Assembly (NCBI GenBank): GCA_914767715.1
Contig: OU612065.1
Coordinates: 28,334,001-28,398,000 of the forward strand
Source of the DNA: Membranipora membranacea
Lineage: Eukaryota > Bryozoa > Gymnolaemata > Cheilostomatida > Membraniporidae
Direction: 5' to 3'
Length of the DNA: 64,000 nt
Below the pieces are notes generated by a model that was not told the origin of the DNA, ran no database searches, and saw only the letters and a program-made list of their open reading frames with translations. A program made the position numbers and the translations under genes. Positions 34,917 to 52,259 of this stretch are shown here, one piece after another; the stretch's first letter is position 1; every line of letters begins with the position of its first letter.

Positions 34917-37260
34917 ATTTTTGATACAAAACCCATTTTGTAAATCTTTGTTATGACTACCACGCATGAAAGAAATATTAGTATGATTTTAGTTCGACCA
35001 CTACTATCAAAATTTGTTCCTACAAATTCACTTTTTTCAAATTGGCAATTATTGTCTTCTCAGAATAAAGCAGAACACAACTCCATTTTGGGGAATATGT
35101 GAACAGGGTGTTCGAGACAGTTCCGAACTCCCTGAATGTGGCAGAGCAAGAGTGTTTCAGTATGAAGTGTGGGGGAGAGGGTGTTAGACATTTTAATGAC
35201 AGGGTTGTAAAATTTTGAATCTTTTTTTTAATGACAAGGGGATAAAGATTGAATCCAATTTTTTTAGTGACACAACTATGTACTATGACTCGACAGCCAA
35301 TAACTTCATCAGACTGAAATACCGTCATGTCATTACACCTCTATGACCTGCAGGGAGCAAAGTTCTGGGGGTATGTTTCAAGTTCTGAAAATGAAACACA
35401 AAACAGAGTGTTCGGTGTGTTCAAGGTGACAGTGACCTGCCTAACCAGTATTTCCCTGCCTTTTTTGTAGCTTAGTATAATAACTGTCACTGATGTAGAA
35501 ACACAAGAGTCACATAGTAGTATATATCATTAGAGTCTAAAGCAAAATACTACCAGAATTCATTATTCATTTGAGGAGGTTCTATTTTTAATGTATATGG
35601 CGATTGACGGTTTAGAGGATTATAATAAAAATAGTAAGAGCAACATGAAGGGTTCATTTAGGGGCACCTAGGGCTTCTAAGCATTTACTTTTTACTCCTT
35701 ACTTGTTCAGAGGCTGATCCTGAATTCAGACAAAGTATACGTGCCTGCAAGCCCCAGGTGCCAGCATCGAGTTCGTTGGAGCAAAGGAGAGTGAGGTCAT
35801 TAGCCTTACTCTGTAGTGATTGCAGTGTTAATGTGTTGGTATTCCCTAAGCATGTATTTACACTATTTATTACTATTGTGCATATTGAGATTTGACACTA
35901 TTGCTACATAATAAACAAGCAGTTATTTTTCTAATTTCAAGTTTTGGTCATGAAAGTGCCAGGAGTAATGCTTGGGTACTCAAAGTTCTAACACCCCCAA
36001 GTTTGACATTGTGTTCCCTACAATTATAATCTATTAAATACGTCAGCAGAATGTAATTTTTACTGCCACTAAGCGATATTGAACTTAAGCTACATGGATC
36101 TTATTTTATATGTATCTGAAATTATCCTCTTTATAGAACTTCCTGGATTCTCATAAGTAGAAAAAACATCCAACGCTATCAAAAACTACTGCATTAGGTG
36201 AACTCGATCATCACCGATCACTATTGATTACCAGTCCGCACCAAGATAAAATCATTGCAACGCTACACTATGTTAATCCTATCTTGGAATATGATCCCAA
36301 TACAAGGAGTATCAGGGGCTGTCATAGCCTGTCTTGACAAGCTTTGCTCAGAACAAAGCTTGTCAAGACAGGGTAGGGCTGTCACTTGTTGCTTCCCTTT
36401 TCCAAAAATTCTCAGAATAAGAAAAAAACATACATCAGCCCCCACCCCACTGACTGGGCCATCTCAAGTCCTGATCAACATCTTCAGAAGGAAAGGCTGC
36501 AGGTCCATGTTGAAAGACTGACTAAAAAACTGCAACAATGTGCTGCATAAGAAAACCTCAGTCTAAACTCTAGTCAGTGACTACTCAGTGAAGTGACTAG
36601 TCTCTAGTGAGTGTTGTTTCATGCATCACCTGCCTATAAATAGTGCACAAACTAATTTTGTCATGTCATTTAGTGTTCCATATCTTGATCAGTGAGGCAT
36701 TAGCAGTGTGCTGTCTAAAAGTCGCTATATTAAGGCTATGGCTGAACTCAACACACTCCTTCATTCCATTATTATATTATTATACTATCTATAGGCCTGA
36801 AATGTGTGTAGAATTTCAGTTTTTACTTATTATAACCTGTGTATCCCAATTATTAGAACACTAGCTACAACGAGGATATACTTTTGTGCCATGACATCAT
36901 TCTTCATCAATTAGTGGAGCACAGTCTATTTTACACGACTGTCCAGCAGACAGAAAGACATGACGTCCAATTGGCCAAGTAGCACTAACATTATTGTTGT
37001 TACAAATACCAGATGGTTTAATCAATGTAGCTAGTTTATCAATGTCTATTGCTGACTAAGAGAATGGAATGGAATGGATTGAACTCCGCGAATGAATTTT
37101 AGGATTTAAATTGCTAATTTTCAAATACTTCATGCATTGTTTTCTGTGGTTGGATCATTTAAGATTAGAAGATTATTTGAGAATATTGTGTAATGGCATA
37201 AATCTAATATTAATCCCTCTAAATTGGAAATGTGGGATTATGTCACGTCGCGCTATGTCT
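34917..37260. other. Interval between divergent ALG14 and PABP genes
   Basis: No coding exon seen. It should contain the ALG14 upstream region and the PABP promoter near its right end. The 36316-36384 hairpin lies inside. Confidence 0.5.
36316..36384. repeat. Perfect 19-bp hairpin flanked by 9-bp direct repeats
   Basis: CCTGTCTTGACAAGCTTTG (36328-36346) is followed after a 7-nt loop by its exact reverse complement (36354-36372). GGGCTGTCA flanks it on both sides (36316-36324, 36376-36384), three nt from each arm. Confidence 0.8.
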
Positions 37261-37278
37261 GTGTGTCCAGTAATCACA

Positions 37279-37436
37279 CTTCTTTTCGTGTCACGCGTGC
37301 AACAGGGAAAGCCATTCTCTCTTACACAGAAAAAAGCCCAACAAAAAAAATTTGAAAAAATACATATAAAATACAAAAATAAACACGACGCCGACACGAG
37401 AAGAATATCAAACTAATACTACTTCAAGATATACAG
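37279..37436 (+). promoter_or_regulatory. PABP 5' UTR exon: pyrimidine start tracts and A-rich autoregulatory tract
   Basis: Candidate 5'-TOP starts are CTTCTTTTC (37279) or CTCTCTT (37317). Downstream, 37329-37384 is dominated by runs of A (AGAAAAAAG, ACAAAAAAAATTTGAAAAAA, AAATACAAAAATAAA). The exon ends at ATACAG|GTGAGT (37437), and an acceptor at 38001-38003 (GTTGTAG) lies 12 nt before the PABP start codon, so the tract would be in the spliced mRNA leader. In vertebrate PABPC1 such a tract binds PABP and represses translation. Confidence 0.6.
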
Positions 37437-38003
37437 GTGAGTCTGACCTCATTATCACTAAGCTGACAGTCAGTGACTTGCTAGTGATCTTGACTGAGTC
37501 ACAGACAGACAGTGGGCTAGATCACTAGCAAGTCTTGTCTAGTGAGTAGTTATTAAATAATAATAAATACTTGAATTGAAAGTTTGGAAAGTGAGAGAGG
37601 AGTCCCTTACTGACTTACTTCCTTTTAACCCCTAGTGTTAGTCCTTTGTCTGTCAAACCAACCAAGGACTTACTTACATTCTGAGTTTAAACAGGTCAAA
37701 ATTCGTTATCAACAATTCTACTCACTGTCTACCTACTTCACCCGCTCCAGAATCAAAAGACAAAACCAAGTGCAAGGGGAAGGGGGAGGGGGGTAAAGAT
37801 GTGTGTATTTATTTATCAATTCACTCTTGAGTCTTATTCGATTTTTTGTTATTATACATTCAATTAATAACATCCCAACCGAGAACGGGTTGGAGGGACT
37901 GTCTAACTAACTGAACTCCTTGGACTTGGTTGAGGACGGTGGACCGTGGTTTTGTAGTAGACATGCAACTATACTTAAATCAAATTTGTTGTACCTGTTG
38001 TAG

Positions 38004-43071
<5,068 letters not shown>

Positions 43072-43509
43072 TAATATCAGCAAACAACCCACCAATACAT
43101 GAATATATCTCTCTAATATATATTGGTGTCATCCAACTGTGGCGGATTGAAAAGTGGGCTCTCAATTCATAAAACGGCGAAAAACACATTTAACTTCAAA
43201 CATTCAACAAAAACTGAAAATCTAAAAAAAATAGCAAAACAACAAAAAATTGGTCTTTCTCCTCTCAGAACTGTTGCATGAACACATAGATTTTGTGTTT
43301 TCCGTCTTTGTTTGTCCCATATATGGTTTTTGTGTCATTCATATTATGTTGTCTCAATGCCATGTTGGGAATATTCAAATACACTGTTGATCCATAACTT
43401 CAAAATATGTATATTGATCTTCCTTGTATTCAACGAGTAAGCGTGGCGAAGCATCTCGAGCTTTTGAGGTAGTTGATTATATCATAGTCTCATATAGTAT
43501 ATCATACAA
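43072..43509. other. Shared 3' region of convergent PABP and SLC16-like genes
   Basis: Contains both 3' UTRs. No canonical AATAAA was seen for either strand in this stretch, so the tails may use variant signals or overlap. Confidence 0.5.
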
Positions 43510-46500
43510 TTATTTGATGGTATGTAGAATCTGAGGTGAGCGCATCAAGACTTCAGTATTTTTCATGTCTGCAGACTGACGTTTGCAGACATACTTTATG
43601 ATCAGATGAGGTAGAAGAATCAGACCTCCAATGATGACTATGACACCTGACAGCTGCACCCCCATCTTATAGGCGCCCAGCTCTGAACCCATATATGCTG
43701 AAAATTACAATGAGTGGGTATAATGGATATCACAACACAAAGAAGAGAAAGTATGCCAATATGGCAGCTCATAATAGCTGTTGTGGTGATATTCCCTGAT
43801 AACCCACTGGCAATGTCTCTTTATCTTGTGGGATTCATGCCCAATATATTTTGCGACGCTCATGTTCACATTTGTCGCATGGAATAGGTTAATGTTGATG
43901 GATAAAACTCACTAGCTATAGGCGTAGAGATAGAATTGCCTATCCCATAGCTGAGTAGCTCCAGCCCATATATCAGAGCAAGTTGTTTATTTCCATGAAC
44001 CTCTACTATTGCTGGTATTCCTAGGCAGGTGTTTACTCCATACATAAATGTGTATATTGCAGAAAATGTGCAGAGCCTGTTGAAAAATTCATTAACAGAA
44101 TTACAATCTCGAAACATTTGGTGTGGGAGGAGTATTGAAGGGGCGGGGCGGATTCTTGCATGATATTGACATAGAGATCTTTTTGCTATTGGTGCTGTTG
44201 CAATAGTCATACACATGGTGAAACAATCATGTCAATTATCATGTGATGGTTTTGGAAGGGCATTGACAGCAGGTCTTGATAAAATCAAATAGACAGAATA
44301 GACTCGTCAGAAAATACATGTATGAAATGCAAGATATGAACAATTAATGACAGGAGTTGTGTGCAACTACATAAAAAGAAGATAACTAAATAAATATGTG
44401 CACTGGCCAGGGGAATTTGGCTTTTCAATGTTAAATAATGTTTCCCATATCCGCCGAAACATAGTTTAGTTCCCATCAAGATAAGAAGTAATTAGTAGGT
44501 AAATTTTTATGGCACTTAGTAAGTCTCTTAATGAGCTATTTATTAGGTGGACAGGGGACATTTTTGCAGTGGGCTTGGGCCTACCCCTCAAAGCTGGTAA
44601 CCATCGTTAAGCCGAACAGCGCTCCAGCCTGTAAGAACATGGTCACCGCTAGTCCGAGTACCTTGTCTAGTCGTCTGACAAAGTAACCTTATTGAAACAG
44701 ACAAGAGAACAAATGTGATCAAAGCCTCTGAGCTCTCTTAATTTTCTTATGCATCGTTATTATTTATCTAACCCGAATTGTGTGAGAGCTCAGATCCTGT
44801 GTCAACAGACATATTATCAATACACAAATAATGGCTACTATTAATATGATGCTTATCTATAAACAGATGATATAAAATTGGGCCAGTAAGACTCAGTTGT
44901 ATTGTTCATTCTTAACCCAGCAGTGGCGGAATATTCATTTCAAGTACCATCTCATCTGTGAGAGGGGCATGTTAAAAAACAATCGATCGCAAAAGTATTG
45001 ATTGTAGTATGTATATACTTACATATAATAACAGCTACTACTCTTCCAGCGCTTCCTGCAACTCCCATAGCCAAAAAGATATATGAGACTTCGGTAGCCG
45101 AGATTCTGTAATAGTTGGCATAAGTGGGCAGAAACACAAAGCATGTAGAGGCGCCGAACCCCCATGTTGCGTGAGACACAATTAACACCACAACTCGCCA
45201 GTGACATACTGCGGGTCGCTTGCATTTGTTGTCATATAAATCAATTTCGGGAATATCTTCCGATGAAGGCTCCGCAGAAAGCTCTTCATCTTTTGACTTC
45301 TCCTCGGTATCCAAATTCATCAGTTTCAGAGGAGCAAATTCAGGTATAGAATCTAGCGTACAGTCAGATCTGAAGGATATTACTTGACTTTCATAATTAT
45401 GGTCAAGGAGGCGTTTAGCCATGCAATATGGCTCCAATTTATCAAACTTCTTTTCTTCATCAATTGGTTTTTCTTGGCCTGGTTGGGATATTGTTTGATC
45501 TTCAACAAAAAGGCTATATTGAGACTCTCCGTGGTTAGAGAAGGAATATTTCCTTAGCCTTCCAAATACAGACATTGTAGAGTTGTATTCAGCGTTGAAC
45601 TGCATATCGTTAGCCTTGGGTTGTATCCTACGAACAGGTCGTAGTAAGGCTCCGACCACAGCTCCCTAAAACAATAATGCATAGCGCCAATGTTACTAAT
45701 GTTCAAAGATACCTCCCTTTGTCATGATTCGTTCGATGAACCTTCCGCAAGGGTGGAAACTATGTGATGTTCAATCCAGATTGGTATCATGATGTCGGAC
45801 AGAAGACCAAAAGATATCTAAGGTCTCAAACAGCCAAGAAAAATTTCACTAGAGATCTCATCATTACTGTAATTGTATGCCTCAGGGTGGAGAGCAGATA
45901 TAAAAAAAACTAAGGTAGTTTTACCTGAAAACAGAGTGAGGCTAGAAATATGTAACCTTGTCTCCATCCGTATGTTATGATGATGTTTGTGACGATTGGT
46001 GGGATGACTATGAACGCTAATGGAACACATACACAACCTGCTGCCAGTGCTAGGGTTTTGTATTTCTTAAAGTATGGCGCTGTGCAAACTGCACCCGGTA
46101 CGAGCATCAAGCAGCTAAACGCACCTTAAAAGAGCACAACAAATTTTTTTTTAAAACAAGTTCACATGAAGCTACAACTCGTAATTGGTTATGTCGATCA
46201 GCCATTTACACATTTGCATGTCTGACAGACCAAGCCAGCTTAGATTATATTGCAGAAGGCTTAAATCTCTCAGAATCTGCCATCTACAGCCAGAAAATGT
46301 AATTACAAGCATTGCATCATATACAGGTTTTTTTTCAGATTCATTCATATTGATTGACTTTTGCAGTTTCCCAATGGTTATCTGAAATTAGGACAAACAT
46401 AATTTTGCTTTACTTTGCAGTTGTCTTTGCTCTGTGTATGAGAACAGAACTCAGTGTTTGATAGCGGCTTGATACAGATCGACACCTTATGCTGTAAAAT

Positions 46501-49475
46501 CTAACCTGATTACGATTTTCAGATTATAAACCTTGAATATATAAATGGTGGACAAACACGCTATCAAAGTGAACACACTTTAAGCCTCTGATGTAATACA
46601 AATGCCATAGTTACCTGAGCAAATACCCATTGAAGCCATTGCAGACACTTTTTGATCTTGTTATTCTCGGTTCCTGGGTACAAGACTTGCTTAGTTAAGC
46701 TTGCAACAGATTACAATGGCTTGCAGTTTAGGGATGTAAGACAAACCGAGATGAGCATTGCTTTGAAAATTTATTGCATCTACTTACCAGATGAAACTAT
46801 ACAGATGAATATCAGCTCAAAGCTTGATGCAATCGCAGCAATGGCAAAAACCAGTCCTGCTCCAGCACAGCCCAGCATAGCACAGATCCTCCCTCCTATT
46901 TTATCATTGATAAATCCTGCGACTGGACCTTGAATAGAAAAAGCAGAGATTTTTGTACCAACAGTTGGTTTGCACCAGAGAAACCTATGGAAGGGGTAGC
47001 AGTATATGGAGCATTTCATCAGGTGTAGACAAAAACCAAGGAGCAACAGTGTTACAGCTGTTACTTAACCCTGTTCACATGGCCGTGTGAACAGGGCTAG
47101 CTGTTACTCCTTGCAAAAACACACCCCATCATAGTAGGGGATATTTCCAGGCTAAGCAAGTACATTGGCAGCGAATTCAGTGTAGATGATATCATAGGGA
47201 AGAGATGAATTGTGGGAATGTGAATTGGCTTTTGGGATTTTGTGAGACATGAGACCCATTCACAATGGAAATGTCACTCCAAAGCATCAATGTATTCTGC
47301 TCTTAAGATTTATGCAAAAGTTTTCATTGATAAAATACATGCACCTAGCCCCCATAGGTAGAGTACTCACACACCTAGGACTTTATAGTATTGGGACAAA
47401 GGAACTCACAGTCTTTTGTGTCACGAAGGTTATAGACAACCAGCCTATTATGATGCAATGAATTGATAAGCATTTTTAAAAACCATTAGCTAAGTTTAAG
47501 ATGAATACAGAGTACATCAAAACAACTTTTTGGTTCACCATGAATCAGCGAAGTCTTTTGTTTGAGAATCAGTCGCAAATATTTATTTTCAAAACTCCAT
47601 AAAATATCTGTTGAAAGTTTGAAGCAGGGCGAGGAATTTAAAACCAGAATGAAATGACGACCCAATATAGCTTTCTTTCGTTATGCTCGACAAGGGCTCT
47701 ACCCAAGTTGCTGGTAAAATTCCCACATCCCCAAGGACAAAGGGAAAGGGCCACTATAGCGGTGAAAGCTAAATAAAGAAATATATGAAACCGACCAAGA
47801 CCACGACCGAGACCACGACAGAACAACAGCCATGTCCAATTTCCACAACAACAAAGACAGTTCTGTGAGTGATGAATAATAGACAGTTTTCTGAGCTCTT
47901 ATTTATGCCTCAATTCGGAGTTGTCCTCTCTCCAGTTTGGTACTTTAAACCCACGCCGCATAGGAAAAACCTGCTGAAAGAGGGTTATATTGAAAACCGC
48001 TTATGTTAGGATAAAAATGATTTTTGATTCAGAGTCTGTACCATTGAAAACCCTTCAAGCCAGGGCTTCCAAATCATTGGAGGCTTGAATGTTGATCAAC
48101 TTACTTATAGTGACGAAACTCCTTAAAAATTCTGCCAAATTGTCCGCAAAACAGGCAGAAAATGCTATAATTGACTATCCAAATACTAAAATTATTTCCC
48201 AAACTATGTCCACATGAGTTTTCAATGTTGCACATTCTGAATCAAAATTAATTTTTATCCTATTATAAGCGGTTTTCAAGATAACCCTCTTTTCAGCACG
48301 TTTTTCCTATGCGGCGTGGGTTAAAAGTACCAAACTGGAGAGAGGACAACTCCAAATTGGGGCCTAAATCGGAGCTCAGAGAACTGTCTATAGAAACCGA
48401 GACAAATAGCAAAACTGCCAATTAATTGTCTTTCCTGGTTATTTTTGGCAGTATGTTTAAAAATAATCAAGTGGCCATTCTGTTAAGTAAAAAGTAAACT
48501 TACCCATGAGAAAGGAAGATGATGCTTGCAGTGTGTATATCCAGGCTATTGTGTGTTTGTTTCTATCTGGGTAGGTTTTAACCAGTTCAACAAAGAATAT
48601 ACCCGAAGAAACACTTGGTATGCACGCAAGAAGCTGAAGTAAGATACAAGCAAACAACACCACCCATGAATACTGTCCGTCTATCTCACCCGGGGCAGCA
48701 GGAAGCCTGAAGACAACAAAATATCTATGATAATTTCATTTGTTGTCATGTGAAAGCTGAGGGTCATTTGCTAGAACATAATAGCTTTTCTCTCACTAAC
48801 CTTCAAGGCAATTGCACTCAGGATGGCACAACTCCTTATTTATCTTCCATAAACCTGAGACTGAATTTGGGAGAGTATTCATGCCGATCTGCTGATATAC
48901 ATTTAGCAAATACATCTCACTAAATTGATCAGCAGTTTTAGGCGATCCCCCACCACCCTACTTTTTGACTATCAAGACATACTATAATATGATAATTTGA
49001 CTGGCAGTTGATTAGTCATTATTGAATTAGTAAAATTACAGGCAACATTCAATATCTCAGCGATATAAAACCTCAAAAAGATGATCGGTGTTCCCAACAA
49101 ATTCTCTCGAATTCTCACAAAATCTCACCCTTCATCTTCATCATCCTCATCATCATCTGTCTGCTCAGTTTCAGCATTAATGGAGGTGTGAGATCCACCA
49201 CCAATCTGAAGCTGGTTCAGAGCTATATTTAGGTTAGATGATCTGACACTTCTCAGGTCAGCCTTGGAGGTGATGAGCTGACGATCACGTGACGTCGTCA
49301 GCAAACTGAGGTTGCCTCCTGATACCGCTACCCTTGGATGATCAGCTGATGCCGGCTTTAGAAGATGCATACTACCTTGATGGATGTTTGGCTGTGATAC
49401 ACGAATATGAGGCGTTGTTTTTGATGCTATGATGTGTCCGTGGCATGACCGATAATCTTCTAGTGACCGCTCCAT
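43510..49475 (-). CDS. SLC16 / monocarboxylate-transporter-like MFS protein, eight coding exons
   Basis: Coding exons in gene order: 49475-49129, 48706-48504, 46928-46788, 46124-45925, 45665-45023, 44687-44585, 44076-43913, 43697-43510; 1989 nt, 662 residues, all junctions in phase. Residues 1-115 are a hydrophilic tail ending in an Asp/Glu cluster (TDDDEDDEDEG). Helix 1 follows the SLC16 signature position (DGQYSWVVL, 125-133). The second family signature is APYFKKYKTLALAAG (246-260) in helix 5. The long cytoplasmic loop between helices 6 and 7 (about 308-450) is acidic and Ser-rich, typical of the family, and helices 7-12 follow. Predicted plasma-membrane transporter of monocarboxylates or related solutes; the substrate cannot be told. 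The cytosolic N-terminus is much longer than usual. Any upstream non-coding exon was not found. Intron 2 carries the MITE at 47882-48388. Confidence 0.9.
47056..47108. repeat. 11-bp hairpin flanked by exact 10-bp direct repeats
   Basis: CCCTGTTCACA (47069-47079) pairs with TGTGAACAGGG (47086-47096) over a 6-nt loop. AGCTGTTACT lies on both sides (47056-47065 and 47099-47108). In intron 2 of the SLC16-like gene. Confidence 0.75.
47882..48388. mobile_element. MITE with about 150-bp terminal inverted repeats and TA target duplication
   Basis: The ends are GACAGTTTTCTGAGCTC and, inverted, GACAGTTCTCTGAGCTC; similarity runs about 150 bp inward (shared GGAGTTGTCCTCTCTCCAGT and CACGCCGCATAGGAAAAAC). 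TA stands at each boundary (47880-47881, 48389-48390), as in Tc1/mariner insertions. 507 bp, no transposase, so non-autonomous. Arms look roughly 90% alike. Confidence 0.85.
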
Positions 49476-52259
49476 TCTTATTGTTAAGTGCTAACATGAA
49501 GAGGAAGATGCAAGCGTATCAATCAAAGCGCAGGAACAGCTATGAAAATATGCTTTATCACAAAATACTTTATCAACAGATTGAGTTCAATCGGAAGGGT
49601 CAATCCCTAGACAAGAAAAAGAGTTGTATGCATAGCTTTTGGGCTTCATGGTTTAGTTGCATAACAGCCCATAAGCATGAATTCTATGGCCGTATTTTTT
49701 CTTTACGAATTGGGCGTTTCATTGACAACGCTCTTGTGCATGTATCATTGGATTGATGACATGGTTCTAAAACCCGTTTGATGTGTCAGGCTGCTCATAC
49801 TGGATAGGAACTGAGGCTGAGATTGTTACAGCGTAAGCAATCAAGGAGTAACAGCCTGTTACTCATTGAAAAAATCAATAAAAAAAGTAATAATGCCATA
49901 TTATGCATTATTTTGTGTACATTGTGAATTGAAAAGACCTTAGAAATCAGCTGATTGGCTACACAAACAAATAACAATGCGCTGCCGAGCATGCTTGTAG
50001 TGTACAAAGTCCATCTCAGCACAAATGACCTCCCAGTCACCCTTTGGAAAATATTATCATTAGAGCCCATCATGCTACCAATGCAAAGTTTTATACCATA
50101 GCTCACCATAATATTGATGGCAGTGACATGTTTGCAAAGTTGAAAAAATGGAGGGCAGCAACCATTTTTACCCCCCCCCCCCCCCCTCCAACTGGTGAAA
50201 AGCAACTATACGTGACAAATATAACTATCACAAAGAAAGTCGAGCCTGATGTTTGGATCCATTGCAAGATTATGAACAAAAGAAAATGCTTACCAAGTCT
50301 TCAGCTACTTCTGCGTCTTCTACAGTCTGTTTGGGCTCTCACATCGGCAGCATTGATTCAACTTGTGAACCTCGTCACAAAAACCAGATGGAACCAGCTG
50401 AGTGTAATCTATAATTGTATCTCAGCAGCGTTGAAAAAAATACATTGAAAGCAGGAGTCATTACACCAGCACAATTCTATGAATACAGGAACGCCTCTCA
50501 GTATAATGAGCGCTGAATAAATCAATAGTCTTAACTTGCTGCCAACAGCACAAAAGCCAAGCCAGAAGCTTGTTATGATCCATTTGAGAATACAGTTACA
50601 CTACTGGTATAAACCAGTTGTAAATTCAATATATGATGCTTATAAATAAAACCATGCTGATAATTGGGAGTTTATAAATGTAATCAGCTGATTCAATTGC
50701 TCGGCCAGACAAAAAGTAAAAAATTCATGGTCAGATCCAATGTTTACAAAATAAACATGAAAATAGAGATTTCCATACATTAAATTTATTAACATAAATT
50801 TTGTGCCAGCAGAGCAGCTGTTTGCGGTTTGTTGTGTTGCAGATTTTTTACCAAATACACTACCGAATACAGGTAAGAATTGACATTGTTTTTGAATTCA
50901 AGAACAGTCACATTAACAGGAGCGCACACATAACATACTAAAGCATCTAACAACAATCTAGTCATGACTGCATCCGATTGTCATAGTCAAGAATATTAGA
51001 ATTTGATGACATTTACTTAAGGGTTCAATGGCATGAGGTGTTATTATGAAATCAGCAGAGGCCAAGATTCCTCATGAGCTTGTACAGTCGAGGACTTAAA
51101 TTGGGCGGATGCATCTGACTTGTCTCTCCATTGTCAAAAGGAAGACAACTTTATCATATACTCCTCCACACATGCAAATTACTGCAGACGAAGTTGTCGC
51201 AATAATTTCGTCTTCACCCTTTGCAAAGGAGACAGCCGTATACATCCATAGAAATATTCTATGAGGTATTTGAGTAGTTTAGATGCTAAAGAACTGCTAA
51301 GAACAAGATCACAAATGTCACACAAATCCACATATGTTCATTACTTGTTTCTAAACCAATCTTTAATTCAAGGTAATTTCCCGTTGCCACATAAATCATA
51401 ATAAAATAAAATAAATGAGGTTAATCCTAAATAAAATTTAATCCTGCAGGTTTAAACAGGACAAAGATCTATTCTTTCCTTCCAAAGAGAAGGAAACTAA
51501 AATGATGCAAAACGAGCTTTGTATTTTGGTATTAAAGTCAATTATCGCAATCAGGTCTGAAATCAAGGCCGGATCCATTTATCGCATTACAAAATCCTTT
51601 CACTTACATGTCCTAAATTGTATTGAGACCAATATTGCATACTAATTTTGTGTAAGGTTACCAGCCATACCTCATTAGAGGGGAAAGAGAGTGAGCGGGG
51701 TTAATATTGAATGTTCGTTCTCGTCACAATTCTTTCCCTCAACATCCCATTACAGGAAAGTGTGGGATATTTGGATACTTTCATACAACCTATAAATGAG
51801 CAGGAAGAGAGACGGGTTGGTATATGAGTAGCTCAAACTACTGCCCTTTGGTCGCTAAAAAGCTTTTTCTCATTTTTCTATTATTCAAAGTTGAAAATGT
51901 AACTAGATATTCGATCCACAACTTTACTTAGAATGCAGAATGTAAATTAAGACACAAATAACTCATCGAATAGCAGGACTCAAGAGATCATAAGGCCAAA
52001 GGAAATAAATCTCATAAATTTAGTTATTTGATCAGAGCTGTACGCAATATTCATAAAAATAGATTACAAGAAAATAAGAGTTGTCCCCTCAAACTGTTGA
52101 ATAAATGTGGGCATAACTCGATAGTCAACAAATAGTCAACACGCTAATACTAAAAAAATTGCAATAAATTTTTGTTTGTTTATAACCATTGATTCATTAA
52201 TGACGCCCCCCCTTAAATTGTCAAAAATTGGTTTTAAGAAAAGGGCTATATATAACATG
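49476..52259. other. Interval between the SLC16-like start and the TGFBRAP1 3' end
   Basis: Should hold the SLC16-like promoter and the TGFBRAP1 3' UTR. Two plus-strand frames (49445-49756 and 50044-50448) are open, but the second runs through a 16-C homopolymer and neither has a family signature. No element identified. Confidence 0.45.

Noticed and set aside
50044-50448. 134-codon plus-strand frame with PPPPPP
   Set aside because: Runs through a 16-C homopolymer, has no recognisable family or splice context, and the minus strand is equally open over part of it.
50843-50872. 30-nt exon-like segment (TTGTGTTGCAG acceptor, GTAAGA donor) on the plus strand
   Set aside because: Isolated, on the opposite strand to both neighbouring genes, with no partner exons seen.
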